Assembly: GCF_023736155.1 (NCBI RefSeq)
Contig: NZ_JAMLJJ010000002.1
Span: 186,001-250,000, forward strand
DNA: 64,000 bases
Reading direction: 5' to 3'
Origin: Larsenimonas salina
GTDB taxonomy: Bacteria > Pseudomonadota > Gammaproteobacteria > Pseudomonadales > Halomonadaceae
This document shows, in pieces, positions 53,167 to 60,718 of the stretch (the stretch's first letter is position 1; each line of letters opens with the position of its first letter). The notes under the pieces are model-generated. The model saw only the letters and a program-made list of their open reading frames with translations, did no database searches and was not told the origin of the DNA. A program made the translations under genes and the position numbers.

Positions 53167-54744
53167 ATGCAATTGACTGGGGAACTACTCATCGGCCAGA
53201 CGGCGGTCAAAGGCAGCCAAAAGACGGTGAAGGCCATCAACCCGGCCACGGGCGAGTCGCTCGAGCCTGGCTATCCCGGCGGAACACGGGCCGAGGTCGA
53301 TCACGCCTGTGAGCTGGCCTGGGCCGCATTCGATGCGTTCCGCGAAACCTCGCTTGAAGACCGGGCGCGCTTTCTTGAAACCGTCGCCGATGAAATCGAG
53401 GCGGTGGGCGATCAGATCACCGAGCGCGGCGTTCAGGAAACCGGCCTGCCGGAAGCGCGGTTGAACGGTGAGCGCGGACGTACCTGCAATCAGCTTCGCC
53501 TGTTTGCCCGCGTAGTGCGCGACGGCGAGTGGCTCGACGTGCGCGTCGACCCGGCCAAGCCCGACCGGGCACCGATGCCGCGCGCCGATCTGCGTCAGCG
53601 CCACATCGCGCTCGGCCCGGTCGCCGTGTTTGGTGCCAGCAACTTCCCGCTGGCGTTCTCGGTGGCCGGTGGTGACACGGCCTCTGCGCTGGCGGCGGGC
53701 TGCCCGGTGATCGTGAAGGCCCACGGCGCACATCCGGGCGTGTCCGAGCTGGTCGGCCGTGCGATTCAGAGCGCGGTGGCCAAGTGCAACCTGCCGGAAG
53801 GCGTGTTCTCACTGCTCTACGGCTCTGGTCGCGACATCGGCACCGCCCTGGTGACGGATTCCCGCATCAAGGCAGCCGGCTTTACCGGTTCTCGTCAGGG
53901 CGGTCTGGCGCTTTGGAAGGCCGCGCAGGAGCGCGCCGAGCCGATCCCGTTCTACGCCGAGATGAGCAGCATCAATCCGGTGTTCCTGATGGCCGACAAG
54001 CTCGAACGCGAGGCGCAGGCGCTCGGTGAGGCGTTCATTGGCTCACTGAACATGAACGCCGGTCAGTTCTGCACCAACCCGGGGCTGGTGGTGGCGGTCA
54101 AGGGCGAGGCGCTCGAGACCTTCAAGCGCTCGGCCGTGGCCGCGCTTGATAACGCCGCCGCCAACACCATGCTGACGCCAGGCATTCATGAGGCCTACGT
54201 TGAGGCGGTCAAGGCGCTGGACGCCTCCAACACCGCCGAACGGCTCGGCCAGGGACCTGCGGGCGAGGGTGAAAACGCCTGTCAGGCGGGGCTATTCGCG
54301 ACGAGCGCGCAGCACTTCATCAATGATGAAACGCTGTCTCAGGAAGTGTTCGGTTCGACGTCGCTGATCATCGAGTGCGACTCGCTCGACGAGGTCACGC
54401 AGGTGGCCGAGCATCTGGAAGGCCAGCTCACCGCGACCCTTCAGATGAGCGACAGCGACCACGCCGACGTCAAGGCGCTTCTGCCGACGCTCGAGCGCAA
54501 GGCGGGCCGTATTCTGGTCAACGGCTGGCCGACCGGCGTGGAAGTCTGTGACGCCATGGTGCACGGCGGGCCGTTCCCGGCAACGTCTGACACCCGCACG
54601 ACCTCGGTCGGCACGGCGGCGATTCATCGCTTCCTGCGCCCGGTCTGCTATCAGAGCCTGCCGGACGCACTGCTGCCGGACGCGCTCAAGGAAAGTAACC
54701 CGCTGGGTGTGCGTCGCCTGGTGGATGGCTCACGCGAGCACTGA
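53167..54744 (+). CDS. 2-oxoglutarate-semialdehyde dehydrogenase (type III, aldarate pathway)
   Basis: A 525-residue NADP-preferring aldehyde dehydrogenase of the long KGSADH-III group, which converts 2-oxoglutarate semialdehyde (2,5-dioxopentanoate) to 2-oxoglutarate. The start [11 protein letters not shown] at 53167 has GGAGG directly upstream. The catalytic base appears in EMSSINPVF, the nucleophile Cys in [11 protein letters not shown] (near residue 302), and FTGSRQGG stands for the Rossmann motif. It is the final step of the pathway and the last gene of the kdgD2-gudD2 operon. Confidence 0.9.
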   Translation: MQLTGELLIGQTAVKGSQKTVKAINPATGESLEPGYPGGTRAEVDHACELAWAAFDAFRETSLEDRARFLETVADEIEAVGDQITERGVQETGLPEARLNGERGRTCNQLRLFARVVRDGEWLDVRVDPAKPDRAPMPRADLRQRHIALGPVAVFGASNFPLAFSVAGGDTASALAAGCPVIVKAHGAHPGVSELVGRAIQSAVAKCNLPEGVFSLLYGSGRDIGTALVTDSRIKAAGFTGSRQGGLALWKAAQERAEPIPFYAEMSSINPVFLMADKLEREAQALGEAFIGSLNMNAGQFCTNPGLVVAVKGEALETFKRSAVAALDNAAANTMLTPGIHEAYVEAVKALDASNTAERLGQGPAGEGENACQAGLFATSAQHFINDETLSQEVFGSTSLIIECDSLDEVTQVAEHLEGQLTATLQMSDSDHADVKALLPTLERKAGRILVNGWPTGVEVCDAMVHGGPFPATSDTRTTSVGTAAIHRFLRPVCYQSLPDALLPDALKESNPLGVRRLVDGSREH

Positions 54745-54756
54745 TCCTGCAAGGTC

Positions 54757-54801
54757 CTGTCGCTTTCCCGGCCATGGGAATCAGGCCCGGGAGGGCGACA
54801 G
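54757..54801. terminator. Hairpin between the converging dehydrogenase and matR genes
   Basis: Outer arms CTGTCGC (54757-54763) and GCGACAG (54795-54801) with inner arms CCCGG (54767-54771) and CCGGG (54787-54791) form an interrupted stem. It overlaps the last codons of matR. No T-tract. Confidence 0.4.
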
Positions 54802-55449
54802 CCGCTGCAGGGAGGCCGCCATGTCGTTGAAGCGGTCGCCCTGCAGGCGGACATGATCCATCAATTCGCGACGCGCCGTCTCGGTGTCGCCCTCCATGAG
54901 CGCATGAACAATGCGCTCATGCTCCTCGAACGACTCGTTCACCCGATTGCGCACATGAAGCTGAAGCCGACGGTAGGGCTTGAGCATAGCGTGTAGTCGC
55001 CGCGCTTCCCTGGCCAGAAAGTCATTGTGGCTGGCGGCGTAGATGCACTCGTGAAATACCCCGTTTCGGTAGTAGTACTCATCGCTGTCGCCGGCATCCC
55101 GAGCCTGACGGCAAGCCTCATGCGCGGTGTTCAGTTCGGTCAGCTCATCGGCGGTAATGCGTCGCGCCGCCAGGCGTCCACACATGCCTTCCAGTTCGGC
55201 CATCACCTCGAATCGCTCGACCACCTCCATAACATTTAGTCGTGCGACGAAGGTCCCCCGTTTTGGCTTGACCTCCACCATGCCCGTCGTGGCCAGTTGC
55301 TGCAGCGCCTCACGCACAGGAGTGCGCGAGCACTGATATTCAGTGGCCAGCGCCTCGGGATCCAGTCGGTCTCCCGGCGCGTAGACACCTTCCACAATGG
55401 CGTCTTCCAACTGATCTTTCAGGCGTTGCGAGTGAGGTATCCGAGACAT
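54781..55449 (-). CDS. matR: GntR-family (FCD) repressor of malonate genes
   Basis: A 222-residue regulator with an N-terminal winged helix (HSQRLKDQLEDAIVEG, LATEYQCSRTPVREALQQLATTGMVEVKPKRGTFV) and a C-terminal FCD ligand domain containing metal-type histidines (FHECIYAASHNDF, EEHERIVHALMEGD). The start is ATG 55449 with GGGAG upstream; a longer frame to 55527 would encode the operator itself. Divergence from matA-matB-madLM makes it MatR, which senses malonate or malonyl-CoA. It converges with the aldarate dehydrogenase gene. Confidence 0.88.
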   Translation of the reverse strand: MSRIPHSQRLKDQLEDAIVEGVYAPGDRLDPEALATEYQCSRTPVREALQQLATTGMVEVKPKRGTFVARLNVMEVVERFEVMAELEGMCGRLAARRITADELTELNTAHEACRQARDAGDSDEYYYRNGVFHECIYAASHNDFLAREARRLHAMLKPYRRLQLHVRNRVNESFEEHERIVHALMEGDTETARRELMDHVRLQGDRFNDMAASLQRLSPSRA

Positions 55450-55492
55450 CTTAGACTTTCTCCCATGTTGACACCCCGTCGGTGCAGGCTGA

Positions 55493-55505
55493 TTGTTATA
55501 TACAA
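55493..55505. promoter_or_regulatory. Probable MatR operator
   Basis: TTGT-TATAT-ACAA is a perfect dyad centred in the matR/matA divergent gap, resembling the TTGTA/TACA half-sites known for MatR. It lies 44 nt upstream of matR and 98 nt upstream of matA, so it could repress both directions. Confidence 0.65.
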
Positions 55506-55602
55506 CATACCATTTTGAAGAATACAAAAAGACCGATTTTCAAGTCCAAATAACGGCATGGACGCACGGCTTCGAACGCTATTACCGGTGGGGAGATACA
55601 GC

Positions 55603-56964
55603 ATGAACGTTAACATGAGTTTCCTGCAGGACTTGCTCTCGAGTCTTGAAACCAAGGCGCGTCAGAACGGCATGTTCGTCGGCAGACAGGGCGGTCGGGA
55701 AGAAAGCCCGCTTGCCAGGCTGGACGCGGCCTGCGATACCCTGATGCATCACGGCGGCGAAGCCTCTCGTATCCTGATCGCCAGACAGGCGCTGACGGCC
55801 TATCGCGCGCTTGACGCTGATCAGCGGCGGGCGTTTTTCCAACTGCTGGCCGACCAGTACGCTGCGGATCCGGCCGCGATTCATGCCGCCTACGCACGCT
55901 ACCGCGAGACAGAAGACAATCAGGCGCTCGAGGCGCTTGGCAGTGCCTGCGAGCCACGGCGACAGTCCCTGCTGCGTCGGCTCAACCAATGCCCCGGTGG
56001 CACCTATGAGCTGGTTCAGATGCGGGCTGACCTTCTGGCGATGCTGAAGGAGGCGCCGGAGCTTGCGCCGCTCGATGCGGATTTCGCCCACCTTTTTGCT
56101 TCCTGGTTCAACCGCGGGTTTCTGATGCTGGAGGCCATCGACTGGAACACCTCGGCCGCCGTGCTCGAAAAGGTCATCCGGTATGAAGCGGTGCATGCGA
56201 TTCACGACTGGAATGACCTGCGCCAACGGCTGGACCCCGGGGATCGGCGCTGTTACGCGTTTTTCCACCCCGCGACCGGCGACGAGCCTCTGATCTTCGT
56301 CGAAGTGGCCCTGTGCCGGGGAATTCCCGACAACATCCAGTCGATCCTTGACGGCGACGAGCATGTGGCGCCGGAGGAGGCCGATACGGCGGTGTTCTAC
56401 AGCATCAGCAACTGCCAGGCCGGCCTCAAGGGCATCTCCTTCGGCAATTTCCTGATCAAGCAGGTGGTCGAGGAGCTGCAGCGTGAGCTTTCGCAGCTCG
56501 AGAACTTCGTCACGCTTTCGCCGGTGCCAGGGCTCAGAAAGTGGCTGGATCAGACGCGAAAGGACGGCGGCCTGCCCGGCAGCAGCGATCTGATCGAGCG
56601 GCTGGAGTCCGAGACCTGGCGCGAGGACAAGGCTTCCCGCAGCAAGATGGCCTCCGACGTGACGGCGCTGGCCGCGCATTATCTGCTGGATGCCAAGCGC
56701 CACGGCGCGCCGGCAGACCCGGTCGCGCGGTTTCACCTCGGCAACGGCGCCCGCCTTCACCGCATCAACTGGCCCGGCGATACCTCGGTCAAGGGCCTCC
56801 AGCAGTCGCATGCCGTCATGGTGAATTACCTCTATGACCCCAGTCGCATCGAACAAAACCACGAAGCGTTCAGTCGCGAGGGCACCATCGCCTGCTCCTC
56901 CGAGGTCAAGCGCGCGGCCAAACAGGGTCAGCAGCGCTTTACCCGCAGCAAGGACAGGGTCTGA
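55603..56964 (+). CDS. matA: Malonyl-CoA decarboxylase
   Basis: A 453-residue malonyl-CoA decarboxylase giving acetyl-CoA and CO2. Family blocks are FHPATGDEPLIFVEVALCRGIPDNIQ, AVFYSISNCQAGLKGISFGNFLIKQVV, FVTLSPVPGLRKWL and the C-terminal FHLGNGARLHRINWPGDTS with the conserved histidine. I prefer ATG 55603 (GGGGAG 8 nt upstream) over an ATG at 55558 that has no such site; 55615 is another option. It is the first gene of matA-matB-madL-madM. Confidence 0.93.
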   Translation: MNVNMSFLQDLLSSLETKARQNGMFVGRQGGREESPLARLDAACDTLMHHGGEASRILIARQALTAYRALDADQRRAFFQLLADQYAADPAAIHAAYARYRETEDNQALEALGSACEPRRQSLLRRLNQCPGGTYELVQMRADLLAMLKEAPELAPLDADFAHLFASWFNRGFLMLEAIDWNTSAAVLEKVIRYEAVHAIHDWNDLRQRLDPGDRRCYAFFHPATGDEPLIFVEVALCRGIPDNIQSILDGDEHVAPEEADTAVFYSISNCQAGLKGISFGNFLIKQVVEELQRELSQLENFVTLSPVPGLRKWLDQTRKDGGLPGSSDLIERLESETWREDKASRSKMASDVTALAAHYLLDAKRHGAPADPVARFHLGNGARLHRINWPGDTSVKGLQQSHAVMVNYLYDPSRIEQNHEAFSREGTIACSSEVKRAAKQGQQRFTRSKDRV

Positions 56965-57008
56965 CAGCAGGGACAAGGTCTGACACCGCTTATCTCAGGA
57001 GACGTACC

Positions 57009-58550
57009 GTGAATCATAATCTTTATCTACAGTTTCAAACGCATTTCGATCAGCAGCCGGACAAGGTGCTGATGGCCACCACCGGCGGTGAAGCCTACAC
57101 CTATGCAAACGTTCAGGACACGGCCATGAAGATGGCGGGTGCGCTGCGCCGGCTGGGTGTGACCCAGAGCGATCGGGTCGTGGTGCAGGTCGAGAAGAGC
57201 GCTCAGGCATTGATGCTCTATCTGGCTTGCCTGCGGGCGGGAGCAGTCTATTTGCCGCTCAATACCGCCTACACCGACAATGAGGTGGCGTACTTCATGC
57301 AGGACGCCGAGCCCCATCTGGTGGTGTGCGATCCGTCGCGGCGCAAAGGGCATCAGGCCCTGGCCGAGGCCCATGGCGTTGCCCATGTGGAAACCCTCGA
57401 CACCAGGGCGGGGGGCAGCCTGATGGAGAAGGTTGCGCAGGAGGCGCCGGATCAGACCATAGCCAAGCTCGAGGCCGACGATCTGGCCGCGATCCTGTAC
57501 ACCTCGGGAACGACAGGGCGCTCGAAGGGCGCCATGCTGAGCCACCAAAACCTTGCGGCCAACAGCCAGGCGCTGGTGGACACCTGGCAGTTCACCCAAG
57601 ACGACCATCTGCTGCATGCGCTGCCCATCTTTCACACCCACGGCCTGTTCGTTGCCTGCAACATCATCTTGACAGCAGGCGCCTCCATGACCCTGCTGCC
57701 AGGCTTTGACGCCGAGGCGCTGCTGTCGCTGATGCCCAAGGCCACGGTGCTGATGGGCGTGCCGACCTTTTATACCCGCCTGCTCGATCAGCCTGGTCTT
57801 GATCGCACCAGCACCGCCACCATGCGGCTGTTCATTTCAGGCTCGGCGCCGCTTCTGGCCGAGACGCACCGAGCGTTCAAGGCCCGCACCGGCCACACGA
57901 TTCTGGAACGCTACGGCATGACCGAAACCAACATGAACACCTCCAACCCCTACGACGGCGAGCGTCGGCCAGGCACGGTCGGGTTTGCGCTGCCGGGGAG
58001 TGAGGTGCGCGTGGTCGACCGGGACAGTGGTGCCGAGCTTCCCGCCGGGCAGAACGGGCTGGTGGAGGTTCGAGGCCCCAATGTCTTCCAGGGCTACTGG
58101 CGAATGCCTGAAAAGACCCGGGAAGAGTTTCGTTCTGATGGCTTCTTCATCACGGGGGATCTCGGGATGATCGATGATGAGGGGTACCTACACATCGTCG
58201 GCCGGGACAAGGATCTGGTGATTTCCGGCGGCTACAACGTGTACCCGAAGGAGATCGAGCAGTTCATCGATGAGCTGCCCGGCGTCAACGAATCGGCGGT
58301 CATCGGCCTGCCTCATCCGGACCTGGGGGAGGGCGTGGCCGCCGCCGTGGTCTTGAACGAAGACGCGAAGGTAACGGAAGACGACATCATCACTGCGCTG
58401 GCACCGCATCTTGCCCGCTACAAGCAGCCGCGCCGGGTGGTGTTCGTGGATGAGCTTCCGCGCAACGTCATGGGCAAGGTGCAGAAAAATGCGCTGCGCG
58501 AGGCGTACGCCGACCTTTATCGGGCCGGCACGGCGGTACCGAGTGAGTAG
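57009..58550 (+). CDS. matB: Malonyl-CoA synthetase
   Basis: A 513-residue acyl-adenylating enzyme that makes malonyl-CoA from malonate, CoA and ATP. The P-loop-like AILYTSGTTGRSKGAML (near 160-176), ERYGMTETNM (near 298), FITGDLGMID, GRDKDLVISGGYNVYPKEIE and the catalytic lysine region NVMGKVQKNALRE are all present. It is 44 nt after matA, and together MatB and MatA turn malonate into acetyl-CoA. Confidence 0.93.
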   Translation: MNHNLYLQFQTHFDQQPDKVLMATTGGEAYTYANVQDTAMKMAGALRRLGVTQSDRVVVQVEKSAQALMLYLACLRAGAVYLPLNTAYTDNEVAYFMQDAEPHLVVCDPSRRKGHQALAEAHGVAHVETLDTRAGGSLMEKVAQEAPDQTIAKLEADDLAAILYTSGTTGRSKGAMLSHQNLAANSQALVDTWQFTQDDHLLHALPIFHTHGLFVACNIILTAGASMTLLPGFDAEALLSLMPKATVLMGVPTFYTRLLDQPGLDRTSTATMRLFISGSAPLLAETHRAFKARTGHTILERYGMTETNMNTSNPYDGERRPGTVGFALPGSEVRVVDRDSGAELPAGQNGLVEVRGPNVFQGYWRMPEKTREEFRSDGFFITGDLGMIDDEGYLHIVGRDKDLVISGGYNVYPKEIEQFIDELPGVNESAVIGLPHPDLGEGVAAAVVLNEDAKVTEDDIITALAPHLARYKQPRRVVFVDELPRNVMGKVQKNALREAYADLYRAGTAVPSE

Positions 58551-58580
58551 CATTTGGATTGCCACTTCACGATGACCCAG

Positions 58581-58600
58581 CCGGCCGCGGTCGCGGCCGG
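58581..58600 (+). other. GC-rich hairpin between matB and madL
   Basis: CCGGCCGC (58581-58588), GGTC, GCGGCCGG (58593-58600). There is no T-tract, so it probably affects stability or relative expression of the enzyme and transporter halves of the operon. Confidence 0.6.
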
Positions 58601-58632
58601 CCCGGCATAACAACAATGATGGGGAAACACTC

Positions 58633-59043
58633 ATGGTGATTTACGGGGTAGGACTCCTGGCCGGCTGCATGCTGGTCGGGCTTGTAACCGGGGATATTCT
58701 CGGGACGCTACTGGGCATCGACGCCAACCTTGGTGGTGTTGGCATCGCGATGCTGCTGTTGATTCTGGTGACCGGCATTCTCAAGCAGCGCGGTCATATG
58801 CCTGAAAGCACCGAGCAAGGCATCAACTTCTGGAACGCCATGTATATTCCGATCGTGGTGGCCATGGCGGCCAGTCAGAACGTGGCCGCGGCGTTCAGTG
58901 GCGGTCTGGTTGCTCTGCTTGCCGGGGCGCTGGCGATGGCGCTGGGGCTGTTGTTGGTGCCGGTACTGACCGGGCATCGTCGTGAACCGCTGCCGCCGAG
59001 CGACGCCGACGCTCCGTCGACCGCCATCGGCCGGACGCACTGA
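58633..59043 (+). CDS. madL: Malonate transporter subunit MadL
   Basis: A 136-residue membrane protein with four hydrophobic segments, starting MVIYGVGLLAGCMLVGLVTGDILGTLLG and continuing ANLGGVGIAMLLLILVTG, PESTEQGINFWNAMYIPIVVAMAASQNVAAA, as in MadL. It works together with MadM to import malonate with sodium or protons. The hydrophilic tail (EPLPPSDADAPSTAIGRTH) is longer than in many homologues. madM follows 10 nt later. Confidence 0.92.
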   Translation: MVIYGVGLLAGCMLVGLVTGDILGTLLGIDANLGGVGIAMLLLILVTGILKQRGHMPESTEQGINFWNAMYIPIVVAMAASQNVAAAFSGGLVALLAGALAMALGLLLVPVLTGHRREPLPPSDADAPSTAIGRTH

Positions 59044-59053
59044 GGAGCTTGCC

Positions 59054-59815
59054 ATGAACGATTCCATCATGACGGTATTCGACAAGTATCATCTGATCGC
59101 GGCCTTCGCCGTGATCGGGCTGACCATGTTTATTGCGCACTGGGCCAGCAAGCGTCTGACCCGCGGCCGGCTGCACGGCTCGGCAATCGCGATTCTTGTC
59201 GGGCTGGCGCTGGCCTGGCTTGGCGGGGTATCGACCGGTGGCAAGCATGGACTGGCGGACGTCAGCCTGTTTTCAGGCCTCGGGCTAATGGGCGGCGGCA
59301 TGCTGCGCGATCTTGCCATCATCGCGACCGCCTACGGTGTGCGGTTTCAGGAGATCAGGCAGGCCGGTATCCGCGGCGTCATTGCCCTGTTTGCGGGGGT
59401 GCTGGTGTCCTTTATCGCCGGTGCGGTCGTGGCCGTGAGTTTCGGCTACACCAGCGCGGTCGACATCACCACCATCGCCGCGGGCGCCGTGACCTACATC
59501 GTCGGGCCAGTAACCGGCGCAACGCTTGGCGCGAGCTCCGAAGTGATCGCACTGTCGATTGCCGCCGGGCTAGTCAAGTCGATCCTGACAATGGTCTTTA
59601 CCCCGCTGACGGCCAAGTGGATCGGGCTGGACAACCCGCGCTCAGCGATGATCTTTGGCGGCCTGATCGGCACCACCAGCGGGGTCGCGGCAGGCCTTGC
59701 GGCCACCGATGCCCGCCTGGTGCCCTATGGCGCAATGACGGCGACCTTTTATACCGGGCTTGGCATCCTGCTCGCCCCAACCGTGCTGTTTCTGGCGGTG
59801 CGGGCGCTGGCGTAG
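59054..59815 (+). CDS. madM: Malonate transporter subunit MadM
   Basis: A 253-residue membrane protein with about eight hydrophobic segments and MadM blocks FDKYHLIAAFAVIGLTMF, SLFSGLGLMGGGMLRDLAIIATAYGV and TYIVGPVTGATLGASSEV. The start at 59054 has GAGGAGC before it. It completes the malonate operon and is followed by a strong terminator. Confidence 0.93.
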   Translation: MNDSIMTVFDKYHLIAAFAVIGLTMFIAHWASKRLTRGRLHGSAIAILVGLALAWLGGVSTGGKHGLADVSLFSGLGLMGGGMLRDLAIIATAYGVRFQEIRQAGIRGVIALFAGVLVSFIAGAVVAVSFGYTSAVDITTIAAGAVTYIVGPVTGATLGASSEVIALSIAAGLVKSILTMVFTPLTAKWIGLDNPRSAMIFGGLIGTTSGVAAGLAATDARLVPYGAMTATFYTGLGILLAPTVLFLAVRALA

Positions 59816-59865
59816 CTCATTTTTTACACCAGGTTGAAAAGCCCGCCGATGCCTGGGTGTCATGT

Positions 59866-59898
59866 CGGCATGAACCGGTGGTCGGTTCATGCCGTTTT
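59866..59898 (+). terminator. Rho-independent terminator after madM
   Basis: CGGCATGAACCG (59866-59877) pairs with CGGTTCATGCCG (59883-59894) around GTGGT, 12 bp, then four T. Confidence 0.9.
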
Positions 59899-59900
59899 CG

Positions 59901-59980
59901 TATGCTGACTTTTTCTGGATTCGCTGACCTATTTCCGACTGCGCTGGCCCCCTTCCAGATACGCTGGCCTCTTTCTAGGC
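59901..59980. repeat. 20-nt degenerate tandem repeat, four copies
   Basis: Units 59901-59920, 59921-59940, 59941-59960 and 59961-59980 share NCGCTGRCCTNTTTCYRGAT-like sequence; 59981-60000 retains CTGGCCTG. The gap 59816-60166 otherwise holds the madM terminator, an inverted repeat and the promoter motif of the third transporter. The repeat unit is unrelated to the other arrays in the window. Confidence 0.8.
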
Positions 59981-60071
59981 TCTGGCCTGAACGCGTGTCT
60001 TTCAGACTTGGTTCTCAGCAAACGCTTGCCTATACCCTGGGGTTCCCAGGTCAGATGAACCGAGCTTTCTA

Positions 60072-60095
60072 CTTTAGTAGTTAAGTAAACTAAAG
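60072..60095. promoter_or_regulatory. Inverted repeat upstream of the third TctC gene
   Basis: CTTTAGT (60072-60078) and ACTAAAG (60089-60095) are separated by 10 nt, about 70 nt before the open frame. It may be a regulator site; nothing further supports this. Confidence 0.35.
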
Positions 60096-60136
60096 GCGCA
60101 CTGATAAATCGCGTTAGCCGAGTATTCTGATAGTTG

Positions 60137-60149
60137 TATGATGTATTAC
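60137..60149 (+). promoter_or_regulatory. Aldarate-type promoter motif, copy D (upstream of tctC3)
   Basis: TATGATGTATTAC preceded by TAGTTG, the closest match to copy C. It begins 33 nt before the ATG at 60170, nearer than in the other three cases. Confidence 0.65.
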
Positions 60150-60166
60150 TAAAAGGATGCTGAAAC

Positions 60167-60708
60167 GTGATGATGATCAAAGCGCTTGGAAAAAAACCTC
60201 TAATCAATGCCTTGTCGCTCGGGCTTGCGCTCGCGGTGACCTCGGCACATGCCGCTGACTTCCCCGATGACGACATCAAGTTCATTTCGCCTGCCGCGCC
60301 CGGCGGCGGTTCCGATTACCTGATCCGCTCGCTGCAGCCGAGTCTCGAAAAGCAGTTTGGCGTCAACATCATCCCTCAGTACCTCTCCGGCTGTGGTGGG
60401 GCATGCAGTCATTGAACGCGCGACCGAACGGTCTGCCCGATGTCCCGACGCTCAAGGAAAAGGGCTACGACATCAACATCTCCAACTGGCGAGGGGTCGC
60501 TGCGCCGCAAGGGCTTGATGACGACGTTCGGTCGCGTTGGGTAGCCGCACTCAAGCAGGCGTCGGAAGACCCGGCGTTTCAGAAGCGCATCGAGCAGCTT
60601 GGCATCGATGTCGACTTCCGCTCCGGCCCCGAATTTCAGGACTACGTCGAATCGCTTTCGAGTCGGCTGATTCCGGTGGCGCAAGCGGTTGCCAGCGAGA
60701 ACCGCTAA
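60167..60708 (+). pseudogene. TctC binding-protein gene with out-of-frame internal deletion, transporter 3
   Basis: The 5' part encodes a signal peptide and the first TctC strand (ALAVTSAHAADFPDDDIKF, AAPGGGSDYLIRSLQPSLEK) up to PQYLSGCGG and then stops. The 3' part, in another frame from about 60403, encodes the normal C-terminal section (GLPDVPTLKEKGYDINISNW to ASENR). Against tctC1 about 150 residues are missing between the two. No tctB gene follows; tctA3 starts 10 nt after the second part. The transporter therefore lacks both its binding protein and its small subunit. Confidence 0.88.
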
Positions 60709-60718
60709 GGAGGCCCGC

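Noticed and set aside
55450-55527. N-terminal extension of MatR to 55527
   Set aside because: It would translate the TTGT-N5-ACAA operator and the promoter; the ATG at 55449 has a ribosome site and gives a normal GntR N-terminus.
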